The notes beneath the pieces are model-generated. The model worked only from the letters and a program-made list of their open reading frames with translations, was not told where the DNA came from and searched no databases. Below are positions 1 through 8,471 of a stretch of DNA of 64,000 bases, one piece after another; position 1 is the stretch's first letter; each line of letters opens with the position of its first letter. Both the position numbers and the translations under genes were made by a program. The stretch spans positions 186,001 to 250,000 of the forward strand of contig CAYSOF010000007.1 of NCBI GenBank assembly GCA_964432595.1. Reading direction: 5' to 3'. The stretch comes from DASYLJ01 sp964432595. GTDB lineage: Bacteria > Desulfobacterota > Binatia > DP-6.

Positions 1-1
1 C

Positions 2-553
2 GCCGACGACTGGCTGGCGTCGTCGTTCCTCGAGAAGACCGTGCCGATCCTCGACGTCGAGCAGGACGTCGGCGTCGTCCACACCTGGGTCGGCCTCGAG
101 GGCGCGCATACCGGCACGTGGAAGACCGGGCCGTTCGCGCTGCCCGATCTGCTCTCGCGCTGCACCGTGCACGTGACATCGCTCTACCGCCGCGAGCTGT
201 GGGCGCAGGTCGGCGGGTACGACGGGCGCTTCCGCGAGAGCGCCGAGGACTGGGACCTGTGGCTCGGCGCCGTCGGCCGCGGCTGGCGGGCGCGCTGCGT
301 TCCCGAGGTGCTCTGCTACTACCGGCGCAGCCCGCAGAGCCGCGAGCGCCTCGCGCGCGCGCCGGGCGTCTGGCGGCGGCTCGTCACGGACCTCGTCACC
401 AAGCACCGCGCGCTCTACGACGCCCACCTCCCCGAGGCCATGGCCGGCCTGTACGAGGAGTACGCGAAGGTCGTCGGCTCGCTCGAGCGCATCTACGACA
501 ACCCGGCGATCCGCACCGCCGTCCGGATTCGCGGCCTCCTGGGCAAGCGCTGA
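2..553 (+). CDS. Glycosyltransferase family 2, C-terminal part (5' end outside window)
   Basis: The reading frame is open from base 2, so the gene begins upstream of the window; 183 residues are visible. The SAEDWDLWL segment matches the conserved ED motif near the acceptor site of GT-A family-2 enzymes, and the same motif (GAEDWGLWL) occurs in the next gene, so the two are paralogous in this part. The nucleotide-binding DxD region is upstream and not visible. It would transfer a sugar from a nucleotide-sugar to a glycan acceptor at the cytoplasmic face. Its TGA overlaps the ATG of the next gene by one base, which makes it the first visible member of a six-gene coupled operon. Family assignment is firm; donor and acceptor are unknown. 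Confidence 0.8.
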   Translation, partial: ADDWLASSFLEKTVPILDVEQDVGVVHTWVGLEGAHTGTWKTGPFALPDLLSRCTVHVTSLYRRELWAQVGGYDGRFRESAEDWDLWLGAVGRGWRARCVPEVLCYYRRSPQSRERLARAPGVWRRLVTDLVTKHRALYDAHLPEAMAGLYEEYAKVVGSLERIYDNPAIRTAVRIRGLLGKR

Positions 554-1467
554 TGCCCACCGTCAGCGTCGTCCTCGCCACGCGCAACCAGGGGCGGTGG
601 CTCCCGGAGACGCTCGCGAGCGTCCGTGCCCAGACGTTCGACGACTGGGAGCTGCTCGTCGCCGACGACGGCTCGACCGACGACACGGCCGCCGTGGTGG
701 CGGCGATCGACGATTCCCGCATCCACTGGCTCCCGGGCCGGACGGCCGAGCGGTCCGCCGCGCGTAACCGCGCGCTCGCCGCTGCGAAAGGACGGTACGT
801 GGCGTTCCTCGACGGCGACGACTGCTGGCATCCGGACAAGCTGGCCCGCCAGGTGGCCGCGCTCGACGCCGCCCCCGACGCCGCCCTCTGCTACACGATC
901 GCCCGCTACGTCGACGCGAGCGGCGCGCCGCTGTCGCACCGCAAGCCCGACGTCCCGCCGACCGGGCGCGTCTTCCCCCGCCTCGTGCGCGGCAACTGCA
1001 TCATTCTCGCCTCGGTGATGGCACCCCGCGAGCGGGTCGCGGCCGCCGGCGGCTTCGACGAGACGCTGCCCGTCTTCGGTGCCGAGGACTGGGGCCTCTG
1101 GCTGCGGCTCGCGCGCCGCGCCCCGGTCGTCGCGATCGCCGAGGAGCTGACCTTCTATCGCCGGCACACCGGCAACACGGCCTGGCAGCACATCCTGCGC
1201 AGCGGGCTCGCCATGCTCGACCGCCTCTACGCCGACCCCGCGGTCGCGGCCGAGGCGGGCCTGCCGCACGCCGCCGCGCGCGCGCGCCACCTCTGGTACC
1301 ACGCGACGATCGCCGCGGCCGAGGGCCGCGCCGCCGGCTTCGCGCTGGCTGCGAAGGCGCTGCGCGAGAGCCCGGCGACCGCGCTGAGCCGTCCAGCCCT
1401 CGGCACCGTCGCCGCCCTCGTCCTGCCGCGTCCAGCGCTGCGCACCCTCGGACGGCTGCCCGCGTGA
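553..1467 (+). CDS. Glycosyltransferase family 2
   Basis: 304 residues. The N-terminus is the classic GT-A start (PTVSVVLATRNQGRWL), followed by DDGSTDD for nucleotide binding, FLDGDD as the metal-binding DxD, and GAEDWGLWL as the acceptor-side ED motif. There is no signal peptide or clear membrane segment, so it acts in the cytoplasm on a membrane-linked glycan acceptor. I chose the ATG that overlaps the upstream stop (TGATG); a frame extending further upstream exists but has no family-like residues before this Met. The stop overlaps the next start as GTGA. Together with the preceding paralogue it suggests glycan assembly (O-antigen, exopolysaccharide or glycolipid) followed by modification by the four downstream enzymes. 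Confidence 0.88.
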   Translation: MPTVSVVLATRNQGRWLPETLASVRAQTFDDWELLVADDGSTDDTAAVVAAIDDSRIHWLPGRTAERSAARNRALAAAKGRYVAFLDGDDCWHPDKLARQVAALDAAPDAALCYTIARYVDASGAPLSHRKPDVPPTGRVFPRLVRGNCIILASVMAPRERVAAAGGFDETLPVFGAEDWGLWLRLARRAPVVAIAEELTFYRRHTGNTAWQHILRSGLAMLDRLYADPAVAAEAGLPHAAARARHLWYHATIAAAEGRAAGFALAAKALRESPATALSRPALGTVAALVLPRPALRTLGRLPA

Positions 1468-3047
1468 TCGGCCGCTTCGTCTCGACGGTGGCCGTGCTCC
1501 TGCCGGTCGCGCTGGTCGCCGCCGTCGCGCTCGCGTGGCCCGCGATCCACGCGCACGGCTGGTGGGACGACGGCCTTCATCGCCTCGTCGTGCGCGAGGT
1601 CGTCCGCCGGTTCGACCGCCTCCTCCCGGCCGTCGTCGCCGTCGCGTTGCTCGCGGCGCTGCTGCGGCGCGGACGGCCGATGTCGCACGCGGCGATCGGC
1701 GTGCTCGTCCTTGCGGCGCTGGCCCGCCTCACCGCCATCGCGCCGCCGCCCGCGGGGCCGAACGTCCTCCTCGTCTCGATCGACACGCTGCGCGCCGACC
1801 GCCTCGGCGCCTACGGCCACACGCAGCCCACGAGCCCCGTCGTCGACGCGCGGCTCGCCGCGCAGGGCGTGACGTTCGAGCAGGTGCTCAGCCAGTCGCC
1901 GAAGACCACCCCGTCGCACATGACGATGTTCACGTCGCTCTACCCGTGCATGCACGGCATCACCATGTGGGACGAGGGCGGCGTCGGCGCGGTGCTCAAC
2001 CCGCGCGTCCGCACGCTCGCCGAGGTGCTGCGCAACGCCGGCTGGAAAACCGCCGCGTTCACGGCGGGCGGCCCGATGCACTCGTCGCGCGGGTTCGACC
2101 GCGGCTTCGACGTCTACCGCAACAGCCAGCAGCTGCCGCGCGCGCTCGAATGGCTGGACGACAACGCCGGCAGCGGCCGCTTCTTCCTCTTCTTCCACAC
2201 GTACGAGGTGCACGACCCGTACACGCCGCCGCTGAAGCTGCTGCGCCAGTTCGACGGCGACTACGAGGGCCCGCTGCTCGACGCGGTCCGCCGCATCCGG
2301 AGCGGCGTCGGCGGCTGGGAGCAGGCGCACAAGCTGTTCTGGGACGCCGTCGACCGCACCGACCCGCGCACCGTGACGTTCCTCCAGCGGCTCTACGACG
2401 CCGGCATCCGCAACATGGATCGCGGCACGCTGACGCAGCTGCTCGACGCGCTCGACCGGCTCGGCGTCGCGAACGACACGCTCGTCGTCTTCACGTCCGA
2501 CCACGGCGAAGCGTTCGGCGAGCACGGCAACTTCCTGCACGACGACCTCTACGCGGGCACGCTGCACGTCCCGCTGATCCTGCGCTGGCCGGCGGAGCTC
2601 CCGGTCGGACGACGCGTGGCCGGCCGCGCCCGGCTGCTCGACCTGCTGCCGACGATCCTCGACCTGGTGCACGTGCCGGCGCCGCCGCAGACCCAGGGCG
2701 TCAGCCTGGCGCCGCTCGCGCGCGGCACCGGCGGTGCCCTGCCCGACGTCGTGCCGAGCGAGCACGGCCCGGCGCTCGCGCCGGTGACGACGAGCGTCCG
2801 GCAGGACGATCACACGCTGCTCCGGATCGGCGCGACCGACGCGCTGTTCGACCTCGACAGCGATCCCGGGGAGCGGCACGACGTCATGGGCATGCAGCCC
2901 GAGACCGGCGCGACGATGCGCGACGCGCTGGCCACCTGGCGCGCCGCCTGCGCCACGCTGCACGCGCGCTACGGTCCGTCCGGCGCCGGCGTCGCGCCCG
3001 AGCCGGAGACCGTGCGCCAGCTCCGCGCGCTGGGCTACATCGAATGA
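1464..3047 (+). CDS. Membrane-anchored sulfatase-superfamily enzyme 1 (Thr nucleophile)
   Basis: 527 residues, GTG start overlapping the previous stop by 4 nt. Three hydrophobic segments (about 8-25, 54-67 and 76-92) precede a sulfatase-like domain opening with NVLLVSIDTLRADRLGAYG (metal Asp107). A TSDHGE motif gives Asp346-His347. The segment that should hold the formylglycine Cys/Ser in C/S-x-P-x-R reads T148-T-P-S-H152: the nucleophile position is Thr and the Arg is missing. A Thr nucleophile with an Asp/Asp-His metal site is the pattern of phosphodiesterases and phospho-headgroup transferases of the alkaline phosphatase superfamily, so sulfatase activity is doubtful. It probably acts in the periplasm on a glycan or lipid made by the upstream glycosyltransferases; the substrate is inference. 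Confidence 0.85.
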   Translation: MIGRFVSTVAVLLPVALVAAVALAWPAIHAHGWWDDGLHRLVVREVVRRFDRLLPAVVAVALLAALLRRGRPMSHAAIGVLVLAALARLTAIAPPPAGPNVLLVSIDTLRADRLGAYGHTQPTSPVVDARLAAQGVTFEQVLSQSPKTTPSHMTMFTSLYPCMHGITMWDEGGVGAVLNPRVRTLAEVLRNAGWKTAAFTAGGPMHSSRGFDRGFDVYRNSQQLPRALEWLDDNAGSGRFFLFFHTYEVHDPYTPPLKLLRQFDGDYEGPLLDAVRRIRSGVGGWEQAHKLFWDAVDRTDPRTVTFLQRLYDAGIRNMDRGTLTQLLDALDRLGVANDTLVVFTSDHGEAFGEHGNFLHDDLYAGTLHVPLILRWPAELPVGRRVAGRARLLDLLPTILDLVHVPAPPQTQGVSLAPLARGTGGALPDVVPSEHGPALAPVTTSVRQDDHTLLRIGATDALFDLDSDPGERHDVMGMQPETGATMRDALATWRAACATLHARYGPSGAGVAPEPETVRQLRALGYIE

Positions 3048-4624
3048 CGCGCGCCGTGCTCCTCGTCGTGGTGTGCGCGCTGCTCGCCGGCTGCCGCACC
3101 GACTGCACGCCGCCGGCGGGGACGCCGCGGCCGAACGTCGTGCTCCTCACCATCGACACGCTGCGCGCCGATCATCTCGGCGCGTACGGCAACGAGACGG
3201 TGCAGACGCCGTCGCTCGACCGCCTGGCGCGCGAGGGCGTCGTCTTCGAGCGCGCCTACTCGCAGACGCACATCACCGTGCCGTCGCACCTCTCGATCAT
3301 GAGCTCGCTGCCGGTCGTCGAGCACGGCGTCGGCGACAACCTGGCGCCGGTGGCGCGCCAGGTCGAGGTGCTGCCGGCGTTCTTCAAGCGCGCCGGCTAT
3401 CGCACCGGCGGCTTCGTCGGCGCCACCCACCTCGGGCCGCGACGCGCCGTCGGCCAGCTGGTCGCGCCGCACCTCGACACGTTCGCGGTGCCGCGCCGCG
3501 TGTCGAAGCCGCACGCGGCGGAAGAGACGAACGAGAAGCTCTTCGACTGGATCGAGAGCGCCTGCCGCGAGCCGTTCTTCGCGTGGGTCCACTACTGGGA
3601 CCCGCACATGCCGTACGCGCCGCCTTCGCCGCTCGACACGGCCTACTACGACGACGATCCGTACGCGGCGCGCTTCACCTCGCTGGTCGGCGTCCGCCAT
3701 CCCTGGTTCCACTACGAGCTCGAGCACTTCCGCCGGCACCTCGCGCGCGAGGCGACGGCCGTCCGCGGCCTGAAGCGCGATCTCGGCCTGCCGACGCAGG
3801 CCGTGCGCCAGCTGGTGCTCTACCCGATCGGGGCGCGCGGGCCGACGCCGGAGGCGACGACCGACCTGCGCGGCCGCCTGCGCGCCGTCGCCGACGCCGT
3901 GCGCCCGCACGTGCCGTTCCGCGCCGGACTCGCCGAGTGGCTGACGGGCATCCGCGACGCGCGCTACCCGCGCGCGCAGTACGCCGGCGAGGTGACGTAC
4001 ACGGACACCCACGTCGGGGCCATCCGCGACGAGCTCGACCGCCTCGGCATCGCCGACCGCACCATCGTCGTCGTCACGGCCGACCACGGCGAGCTGCTCG
4101 GCGAGCACGGCGTCTGGTACGAGCACCTCGGCCTGCACGACCCGAGCGTGCACGTGCCGCTGATCGTGTGGGCGCCGGGCCGCGTCACGCCCGCACGCCG
4201 TGCCGATCCGACCAGCGGCCTCGACGTCGCGCCGACCGTTCTGGCACTCGCGGGCCTGCCACGCGGCGAGGCGATGCGCGGCCGCGACCTCTTCGCCGGC
4301 CTGCCGGCCGCGGCGCCGTTGGTCGTCGAGGCCATCCACGGCGACCAGCTGAGCGTCCGCGACGGCGACTGGAAGCTCATCCGCACCGTCCGCGACGTCT
4401 CGTACGCGCCCGACTTCGAACGCGAGGCGGGAACGATCGAGCTCTACGATCTGGCCGCGGACCCCGGCGAGCAGCAGAACCTCGCGGCGGCCGATCCCGC
4501 GCGCCGCGCCGCGCTCGAGGCGATCCTCGACACCTGGATCGCGAACCATCCCGCCACCGGCACGCGCGCCCCGGCGGCGACCGATCGCGCCGAGGACCTG
4601 CGCGCCCTGGGCTACGTCGAATGA
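3044..4624 (+). CDS. Sulfatase-superfamily lipoprotein 2 (Thr nucleophile)
   Basis: 526 residues. The ATG overlaps the previous TGA (ATGA). The N-terminus is a lipoprotein signal with lipobox LLAGC (Cys17), so the enzyme is tethered by lipid rather than by membrane helices as in gene 1. The catalytic domain starts with NVVLLTIDTLRADHLGAYG (Asp38). The nucleophile segment is T78-V-P-S-H82, again Thr instead of formylglycine Cys/Ser and no Arg. TADHGE gives Asp347-His348, and WVHYWDPHMPY carries another conserved His. Length fits the superfamily. It ends with LRALGYVE, a tail shared by all members of this cluster, which points to common descent by tandem duplication. Likely a periplasmic hydrolase or transferase; substrate unknown. 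Confidence 0.85.
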   Translation: MTRAVLLVVVCALLAGCRTDCTPPAGTPRPNVVLLTIDTLRADHLGAYGNETVQTPSLDRLAREGVVFERAYSQTHITVPSHLSIMSSLPVVEHGVGDNLAPVARQVEVLPAFFKRAGYRTGGFVGATHLGPRRAVGQLVAPHLDTFAVPRRVSKPHAAEETNEKLFDWIESACREPFFAWVHYWDPHMPYAPPSPLDTAYYDDDPYAARFTSLVGVRHPWFHYELEHFRRHLAREATAVRGLKRDLGLPTQAVRQLVLYPIGARGPTPEATTDLRGRLRAVADAVRPHVPFRAGLAEWLTGIRDARYPRAQYAGEVTYTDTHVGAIRDELDRLGIADRTIVVVTADHGELLGEHGVWYEHLGLHDPSVHVPLIVWAPGRVTPARRADPTSGLDVAPTVLALAGLPRGEAMRGRDLFAGLPAAAPLVVEAIHGDQLSVRDGDWKLIRTVRDVSYAPDFEREAGTIELYDLAADPGEQQNLAAADPARRAALEAILDTWIANHPATGTRAPAATDRAEDLRALGYVE

Positions 4625-6480
4625 GGCGCGCGCTGCGCTGGCTGCTGCCGCTCGCCGTGACGGCGGCGGTGCTCGCGTGGTGGCGCATGCCGTCGCCGGA
4701 CCGCCTGCCGGCCGTGCTCGCGATCGACGAGGTGCGCGCGGACCTCGGGCCGCTGTTGGTCCCCGCCCCGCCGCGCAGCGACGTCCGGCCGAACGCCGAG
4801 ACCGATCAGGCCGGCGGCACGCGGCGCGGGCTCCTGGCGCCGCCCGGCACCGTGCTACGCGCCCGCGTGTCCCTGCCGCCCGACGCCGCGCTCCGCTTCG
4901 CCGTCGCCGTGGCGGGCGCGCGCAAGCGCGACGCGTCGGCGGGCGGCGTCCGCTTCGCCGTCACGGTCGACGGCCGCGAGGTCTGGGCCCGCACCGTGAA
5001 TCCCGCCGCGACGCGCGACGACCGTCGCTGGTTCGACGAGCGCGTCGCGCTCGGCAACGACGTCGCGCGCGACGCCGAGGTCGTGCTGACGACGACGGCC
5101 GAGCGCCCCGACGCGCCCGTCGCCGGCACGGCGGCGTGGAACGCGGTGCGCGTGCTGCAGACCGCGCGTCGCGAGCGGCAGCGGCCGGCCTCCGAGCGGC
5201 CGAACGTCCTCGTGCTCCTCGTCGACACGCTGCGCGCCGATCGGCTCGGTGCGTACGGCGCGTCGCCGAGCCCGACGCCCGCGTTGGACCGCGTCGCCGC
5301 CGAGGGCGTCGTCTTCGAGCAGTCGATCGCGCAGGCGCCGTGGACGCTGCCGTCCGTCGCGTCGATCCTGACGGGCGTCCATCCGCGCAGCCACGGCGTG
5401 CTCGGCCGACTCGTCGACGAGGACAGCGACGAGCTCGAGGCCGCGTTCCTCGCCGACGCGTTCCGCACGCTGCCGGAGCACGCCGCCCTCGCCGGCGTGA
5501 CCACCGTGGGCCTCAGCGCGAATCCGCTCATCGGCCGCGGGACGAACCTCGTGCAGGGCTTCGAGACGTTCGTCGAGTACGGCTGGGACCGGCCGCGACG
5601 GAACTGGATCCCCGCCGCGGAGCTGAACGCGCGCTTCCTCGCGTGGGTCCGCGCCAACCGCGACCACCGCTTCTTCGCCTACCTGCAGTACATGGAGCCG
5701 CACGACCCCTACACGCCGCACGACGCGCCGCCGGCACCGCCGGGCGCGCGGCCCGTCGTCGCGGCGGGCGAGATCCACGACCTCGCCCGCAAGGTGAACT
5801 GGGGCGCCGCGCCGCCGCTGGGCGACGTCGAGGTCGGACATCTCCGCCGCCTCTACGACGGCGAGGTCGCCGACTGGGACCACGCGTTCGCCGATCTCCG
5901 CGCCGCGCTCGAGGCCGAGGGGCTGTGGGACTCGACCGTCGTCGTCGTCACGTCCGATCACGGCGAGAGCTTCCAGGAGCACGGGCGCCTGACGCACGGC
6001 ACGCATCTCTACGACGAGCTCCTGCGCGTGCCGCTCGTGATCGCCGGGCCGGGGATCGCGCCCGCGCGCGATGCGCAGCCCGCGCAGGGCATCGACCTGT
6101 ATCCGACCGTGGCGCGCCTGCTCGGCCTGGACGCGCCCGACGGCGTCGCGGGCCACGACCTCCTCGGCGCGGAGCGCGCGGATGCCGTCGTGTCGGAGAC
6201 GAGCATCGGGGTCGCGCCCGACGGCACGCGTACCGAGCTCGTCTCGCTGCGCACCCCGACGCGAAAGCTCGTCCACGCGCCCGACCACGCGCATTTCGAG
6301 CTCTATGCGCTCGACGCCGACCCCGCCGAGCGCGACGACCTCCACCCGCGCGCGCCGGACGACGGTCTCGTCGCCGCGCTCCGCACGTGGCGCGGGTCCG
6401 CCGCGCCGCCGCCCCTGATCGCCGCCGACGATGCGCCGGCGCTCGGCGACAAGCTGCGCGCGCTCGGGTACGTCCAGTGA
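4621..6480 (+). CDS. Sulfatase-superfamily enzyme 3 with N-terminal beta-sandwich
   Basis: 619 residues; ATG in an ATGA overlap with the previous gene. One N-terminal membrane anchor (about residues 5-21, ending WWR) is followed by a roughly 110-residue beta-rich region (about 78-180) with alternating hydrophobic strands and a conserved TVNPAATRDDRRWFDERV block, resembling a jelly-roll or carbohydrate-binding fold (inference). The catalytic domain begins at NVLVLLVDTLRADRLGAYG (Asp202). The nucleophile segment is T242-L-P-S-V246 and the metal pair Asp446-His447. No formylglycine Cys/Ser. It is closely similar to the next gene over its whole length, including the extra N-terminal domain, so the two are a tandem duplication. 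Confidence 0.85.
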   Translation: MRRALRWLLPLAVTAAVLAWWRMPSPDRLPAVLAIDEVRADLGPLLVPAPPRSDVRPNAETDQAGGTRRGLLAPPGTVLRARVSLPPDAALRFAVAVAGARKRDASAGGVRFAVTVDGREVWARTVNPAATRDDRRWFDERVALGNDVARDAEVVLTTTAERPDAPVAGTAAWNAVRVLQTARRERQRPASERPNVLVLLVDTLRADRLGAYGASPSPTPALDRVAAEGVVFEQSIAQAPWTLPSVASILTGVHPRSHGVLGRLVDEDSDELEAAFLADAFRTLPEHAALAGVTTVGLSANPLIGRGTNLVQGFETFVEYGWDRPRRNWIPAAELNARFLAWVRANRDHRFFAYLQYMEPHDPYTPHDAPPAPPGARPVVAAGEIHDLARKVNWGAAPPLGDVEVGHLRRLYDGEVADWDHAFADLRAALEAEGLWDSTVVVVTSDHGESFQEHGRLTHGTHLYDELLRVPLVIAGPGIAPARDAQPAQGIDLYPTVARLLGLDAPDGVAGHDLLGAERADAVVSETSIGVAPDGTRTELVSLRTPTRKLVHAPDHAHFELYALDADPAERDDLHPRAPDDGLVAALRTWRGSAAPPPLIAADDAPALGDKLRALGYVQ

Positions 6481-8348
6481 GAACGCTGCTCGTCGCCGCG
6501 CTCGCGCTGATGGCCGCGGCTTTGCTCTGGTGGCGACCGGCCGGCGAGCCGCTGCCGCCGACGATCGCGGCGGAGGAGACCGTCGCGCATCTCTCCGACG
6601 GGCTCGCGCCCGACACGGTACGCGCGCAGAACCCGGAGGCCCCCGTCCGCGACGGACTGCTCGAGCCCGGCGACCGCCTGCGCGAGGGTGGCGGCCATCG
6701 CCCGAGCCTCGTCGCGCCGCCGCCCGCGCGCATCGCCTTCCGTCTCGACGTCCCGCCCGACGCGGCGCTGCGGTTCGACGTCGGCGTCGAGCGCGTGCCC
6801 GGTGACGAGCCGCGAAGCGCCGTGCGCTTCGCGCTCGCGGTGAACGGCCGCGAGACGTGGACCCGCACCGTGAACCCCGCCGACACGCGCCACGATCGAC
6901 GCTGGTTCGCGGAGCGCGTGCCCCTGCCCGCCGGCGCCGCGGTGGAGGTCGTCCTCGCGACCGACGCGGCCGATCCGTCCCGTCCGCTGGCCGGCACGCC
7001 GGGCTGGGGACACGTGCGTCTGGTCCGCACGACGACCCGACCTCGGCAGGCGCTGCGCGCGGGCGCGCCGAACGTCGTCGTCCTGCTCGTCGACACGCTG
7101 CGCGCGGACCGGCTCGGCCTCGCGGGCAGGCGTCCGAGCCCGTCGCCCACGCTGGACGCGCTCGCGAAGGATGGGCTCGTCTTCGAGCAGATGGTGGCGC
7201 AGTCGTCGTGGACGCTGCCGTCGGTCGCGACGATCTTCACCGGGTTGCATCCGCGCAGCCACGGCGCGCTCGGCAGCGCCGCCGGCGATCACGGCGCCCG
7301 CTGGGGCTTCCTCTCCGATCGCGTCACGACGTGGGCCGAGACCGCGGCGCGCGCGGGCATCACGACGGTGGGCGTCTCGACGAATGCGCTGGTGTCTCGC
7401 GGCACCAACCTCGCGCAGGGGTTCGAGACGTTCACGCAGCTGGACTGGAGTCCCGAGGAGAAGAACTGGGCGCCTGCGACGGCGGTGAACGCCCGGTTCC
7501 TCGCGTGGGCGCGCGACAACCGCGCGCATCGCTTCGTCGCGTACCTGCACTACATGGAGCCGCACGACCCCTACACGCCGCCCGACGACCTGCGGCCGCC
7601 GGTGCCGCCGGGCGTCCGTCCGGCCGTCGCCGCCGGCTGGGTGAGCGACCTGGCGAGGAAGATCGCGCGTGGTCAGGCGCCGCCGCTCCCGCCCGAGGAG
7701 ATCGCGTATCTCCGGAAGCTCTACGACGGCGAGATCACGGTCTGGGACCGCGCGCTCGCCGAGCTGCTCGACGGTCTCGACGACCTCGGGCTGCGCGACG
7801 ACACGATCCTCGTCGTCACGTCGGACCACGGCGAGGAGTTCCAGGAGCACGGCCGCCTGACGCACGCGACGCAGCTCTACGAGGAGCTGCTGCGCGTCCC
7901 GTTCGTCATGGTCGGCCCCGGCGTTCCGAAGGGACGCGTCGCCGAGGTCGTCCAGGGCATCGACGTCTACCCCACCCTGGCGACGGTGCTCGGCCTGCCG
8001 ATCCCCGAAACGCTGCCGGGCCGCAACCTCCTCGCCGAGCCGTACGAGCGCCGCGACGTGCTCTCCGAGACCGCGAGCGCCATCGCCCCGGACGGCTCGC
8101 CGACGGACCTCCTCGCCTACCGCGCCATGGGCTGGAAGCTGATCGACGCGCCCCGCGTCCCCCGTCGCGAGCTCTACAATCTGAACACCGACCCGCGCGA
8201 GACGACCAGCGTCCCCGAGGCGCCGGAAGGTCCGCTACTTCAGGAGCGCCTGGAGCAGCTCGCCGCGACTGCGCCGGAGCCCCCGCGCGCCGACGGCCAC
8301 GACCCCGCGCTGGACGAGAAGCTCCGGGACCTCGGTTACATCGAATAG
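6477..8348 (+). CDS. Sulfatase-superfamily enzyme 4 with N-terminal beta-sandwich
   Basis: 623 residues; GTG start chosen because it makes the same 4-nt overlap (GTGA) as the other genes and begins a plausible membrane anchor (residues 4-19 ending WWR). The architecture equals gene 3: anchor, beta-rich region with TVNPADTRHDRRWFAERV, then the superfamily domain (Asp206 in LLVDTLRADRLG; nucleophile segment T246-L-P-S-V250; TSDHGEEFQEHG downstream). No Cys/Ser at the formylglycine position. It is the last gene of the operon, and two strong hairpins lie between its stop and the convergent dioxygenase gene. Probably a periplasmic, membrane-tethered phospho- or sulfo-ester enzyme; specificity cannot be told from sequence. 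Confidence 0.85.
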   Translation: MRTLLVAALALMAAALLWWRPAGEPLPPTIAAEETVAHLSDGLAPDTVRAQNPEAPVRDGLLEPGDRLREGGGHRPSLVAPPPARIAFRLDVPPDAALRFDVGVERVPGDEPRSAVRFALAVNGRETWTRTVNPADTRHDRRWFAERVPLPAGAAVEVVLATDAADPSRPLAGTPGWGHVRLVRTTTRPRQALRAGAPNVVVLLVDTLRADRLGLAGRRPSPSPTLDALAKDGLVFEQMVAQSSWTLPSVATIFTGLHPRSHGALGSAAGDHGARWGFLSDRVTTWAETAARAGITTVGVSTNALVSRGTNLAQGFETFTQLDWSPEEKNWAPATAVNARFLAWARDNRAHRFVAYLHYMEPHDPYTPPDDLRPPVPPGVRPAVAAGWVSDLARKIARGQAPPLPPEEIAYLRKLYDGEITVWDRALAELLDGLDDLGLRDDTILVVTSDHGEEFQEHGRLTHATQLYEELLRVPFVMVGPGVPKGRVAEVVQGIDVYPTLATVLGLPIPETLPGRNLLAEPYERRDVLSETASAIAPDGSPTDLLAYRAMGWKLIDAPRVPRRELYNLNTDPRETTSVPEAPEGPLLQERLEQLAATAPEPPRADGHDPALDEKLRDLGYIE

Positions 8349-8375
8349 TCCGGACGAGACGTCGGCCGAAGCAGC

Positions 8376-8405
8376 ATGCCGCGCCGGCTTCGCCGGCCGC
8401 GGCAT
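8376..8405. terminator. Hairpin downstream of the sulfatase operon
   Basis: Arms ATGCCGC-GCCGGC and GCCGGC-(C)-GCGGCAT pair around a TTC loop with one bulged C. No T-tract follows. It lies 28 nt after the operon stop and fits a terminator or mRNA 3'-end stabiliser. Confidence 0.55.
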
Positions 8406-8441
8406 ACAGGTGGCCCGAAGCGAACCGCCCCACTCTCGCCC

Positions 8442-8466
8442 CGAGCCGAGACATGGTCTCGGCTCG
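8442..8466. terminator. Perfect 11-bp hairpin between convergent genes
   Basis: CGAGCCGAGAC and GTCTCGGCTCG are exact inverted repeats around a 3-nt ATG loop. It lies between the two convergent operons, 5 nt from the end of the dioxygenase gene, so it can serve both strands as a bidirectional terminator. No T-run. Confidence 0.6.
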
Positions 8467-8471
8467 CACTG

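Noticed and set aside
1227..8348. Very long antisense and alternate-frame ORFs across the sulfatase operon and most other genes
   Set aside because: They are Arg/Ala/Pro-rich readings produced by extreme GC third-position bias, have no domain features, and run opposite or out of frame to clearly homologous proteins.
1464..8348. Calling the cluster arylsulfatases for sulfated-polysaccharide degradation
   Set aside because: The formylglycine Cys/Ser and adjacent Arg are missing in every copy, there is no formylglycine-generating enzyme or SusCD-like uptake system in the window, and the neighbours are glycosyltransferases rather than glycoside hydrolases.
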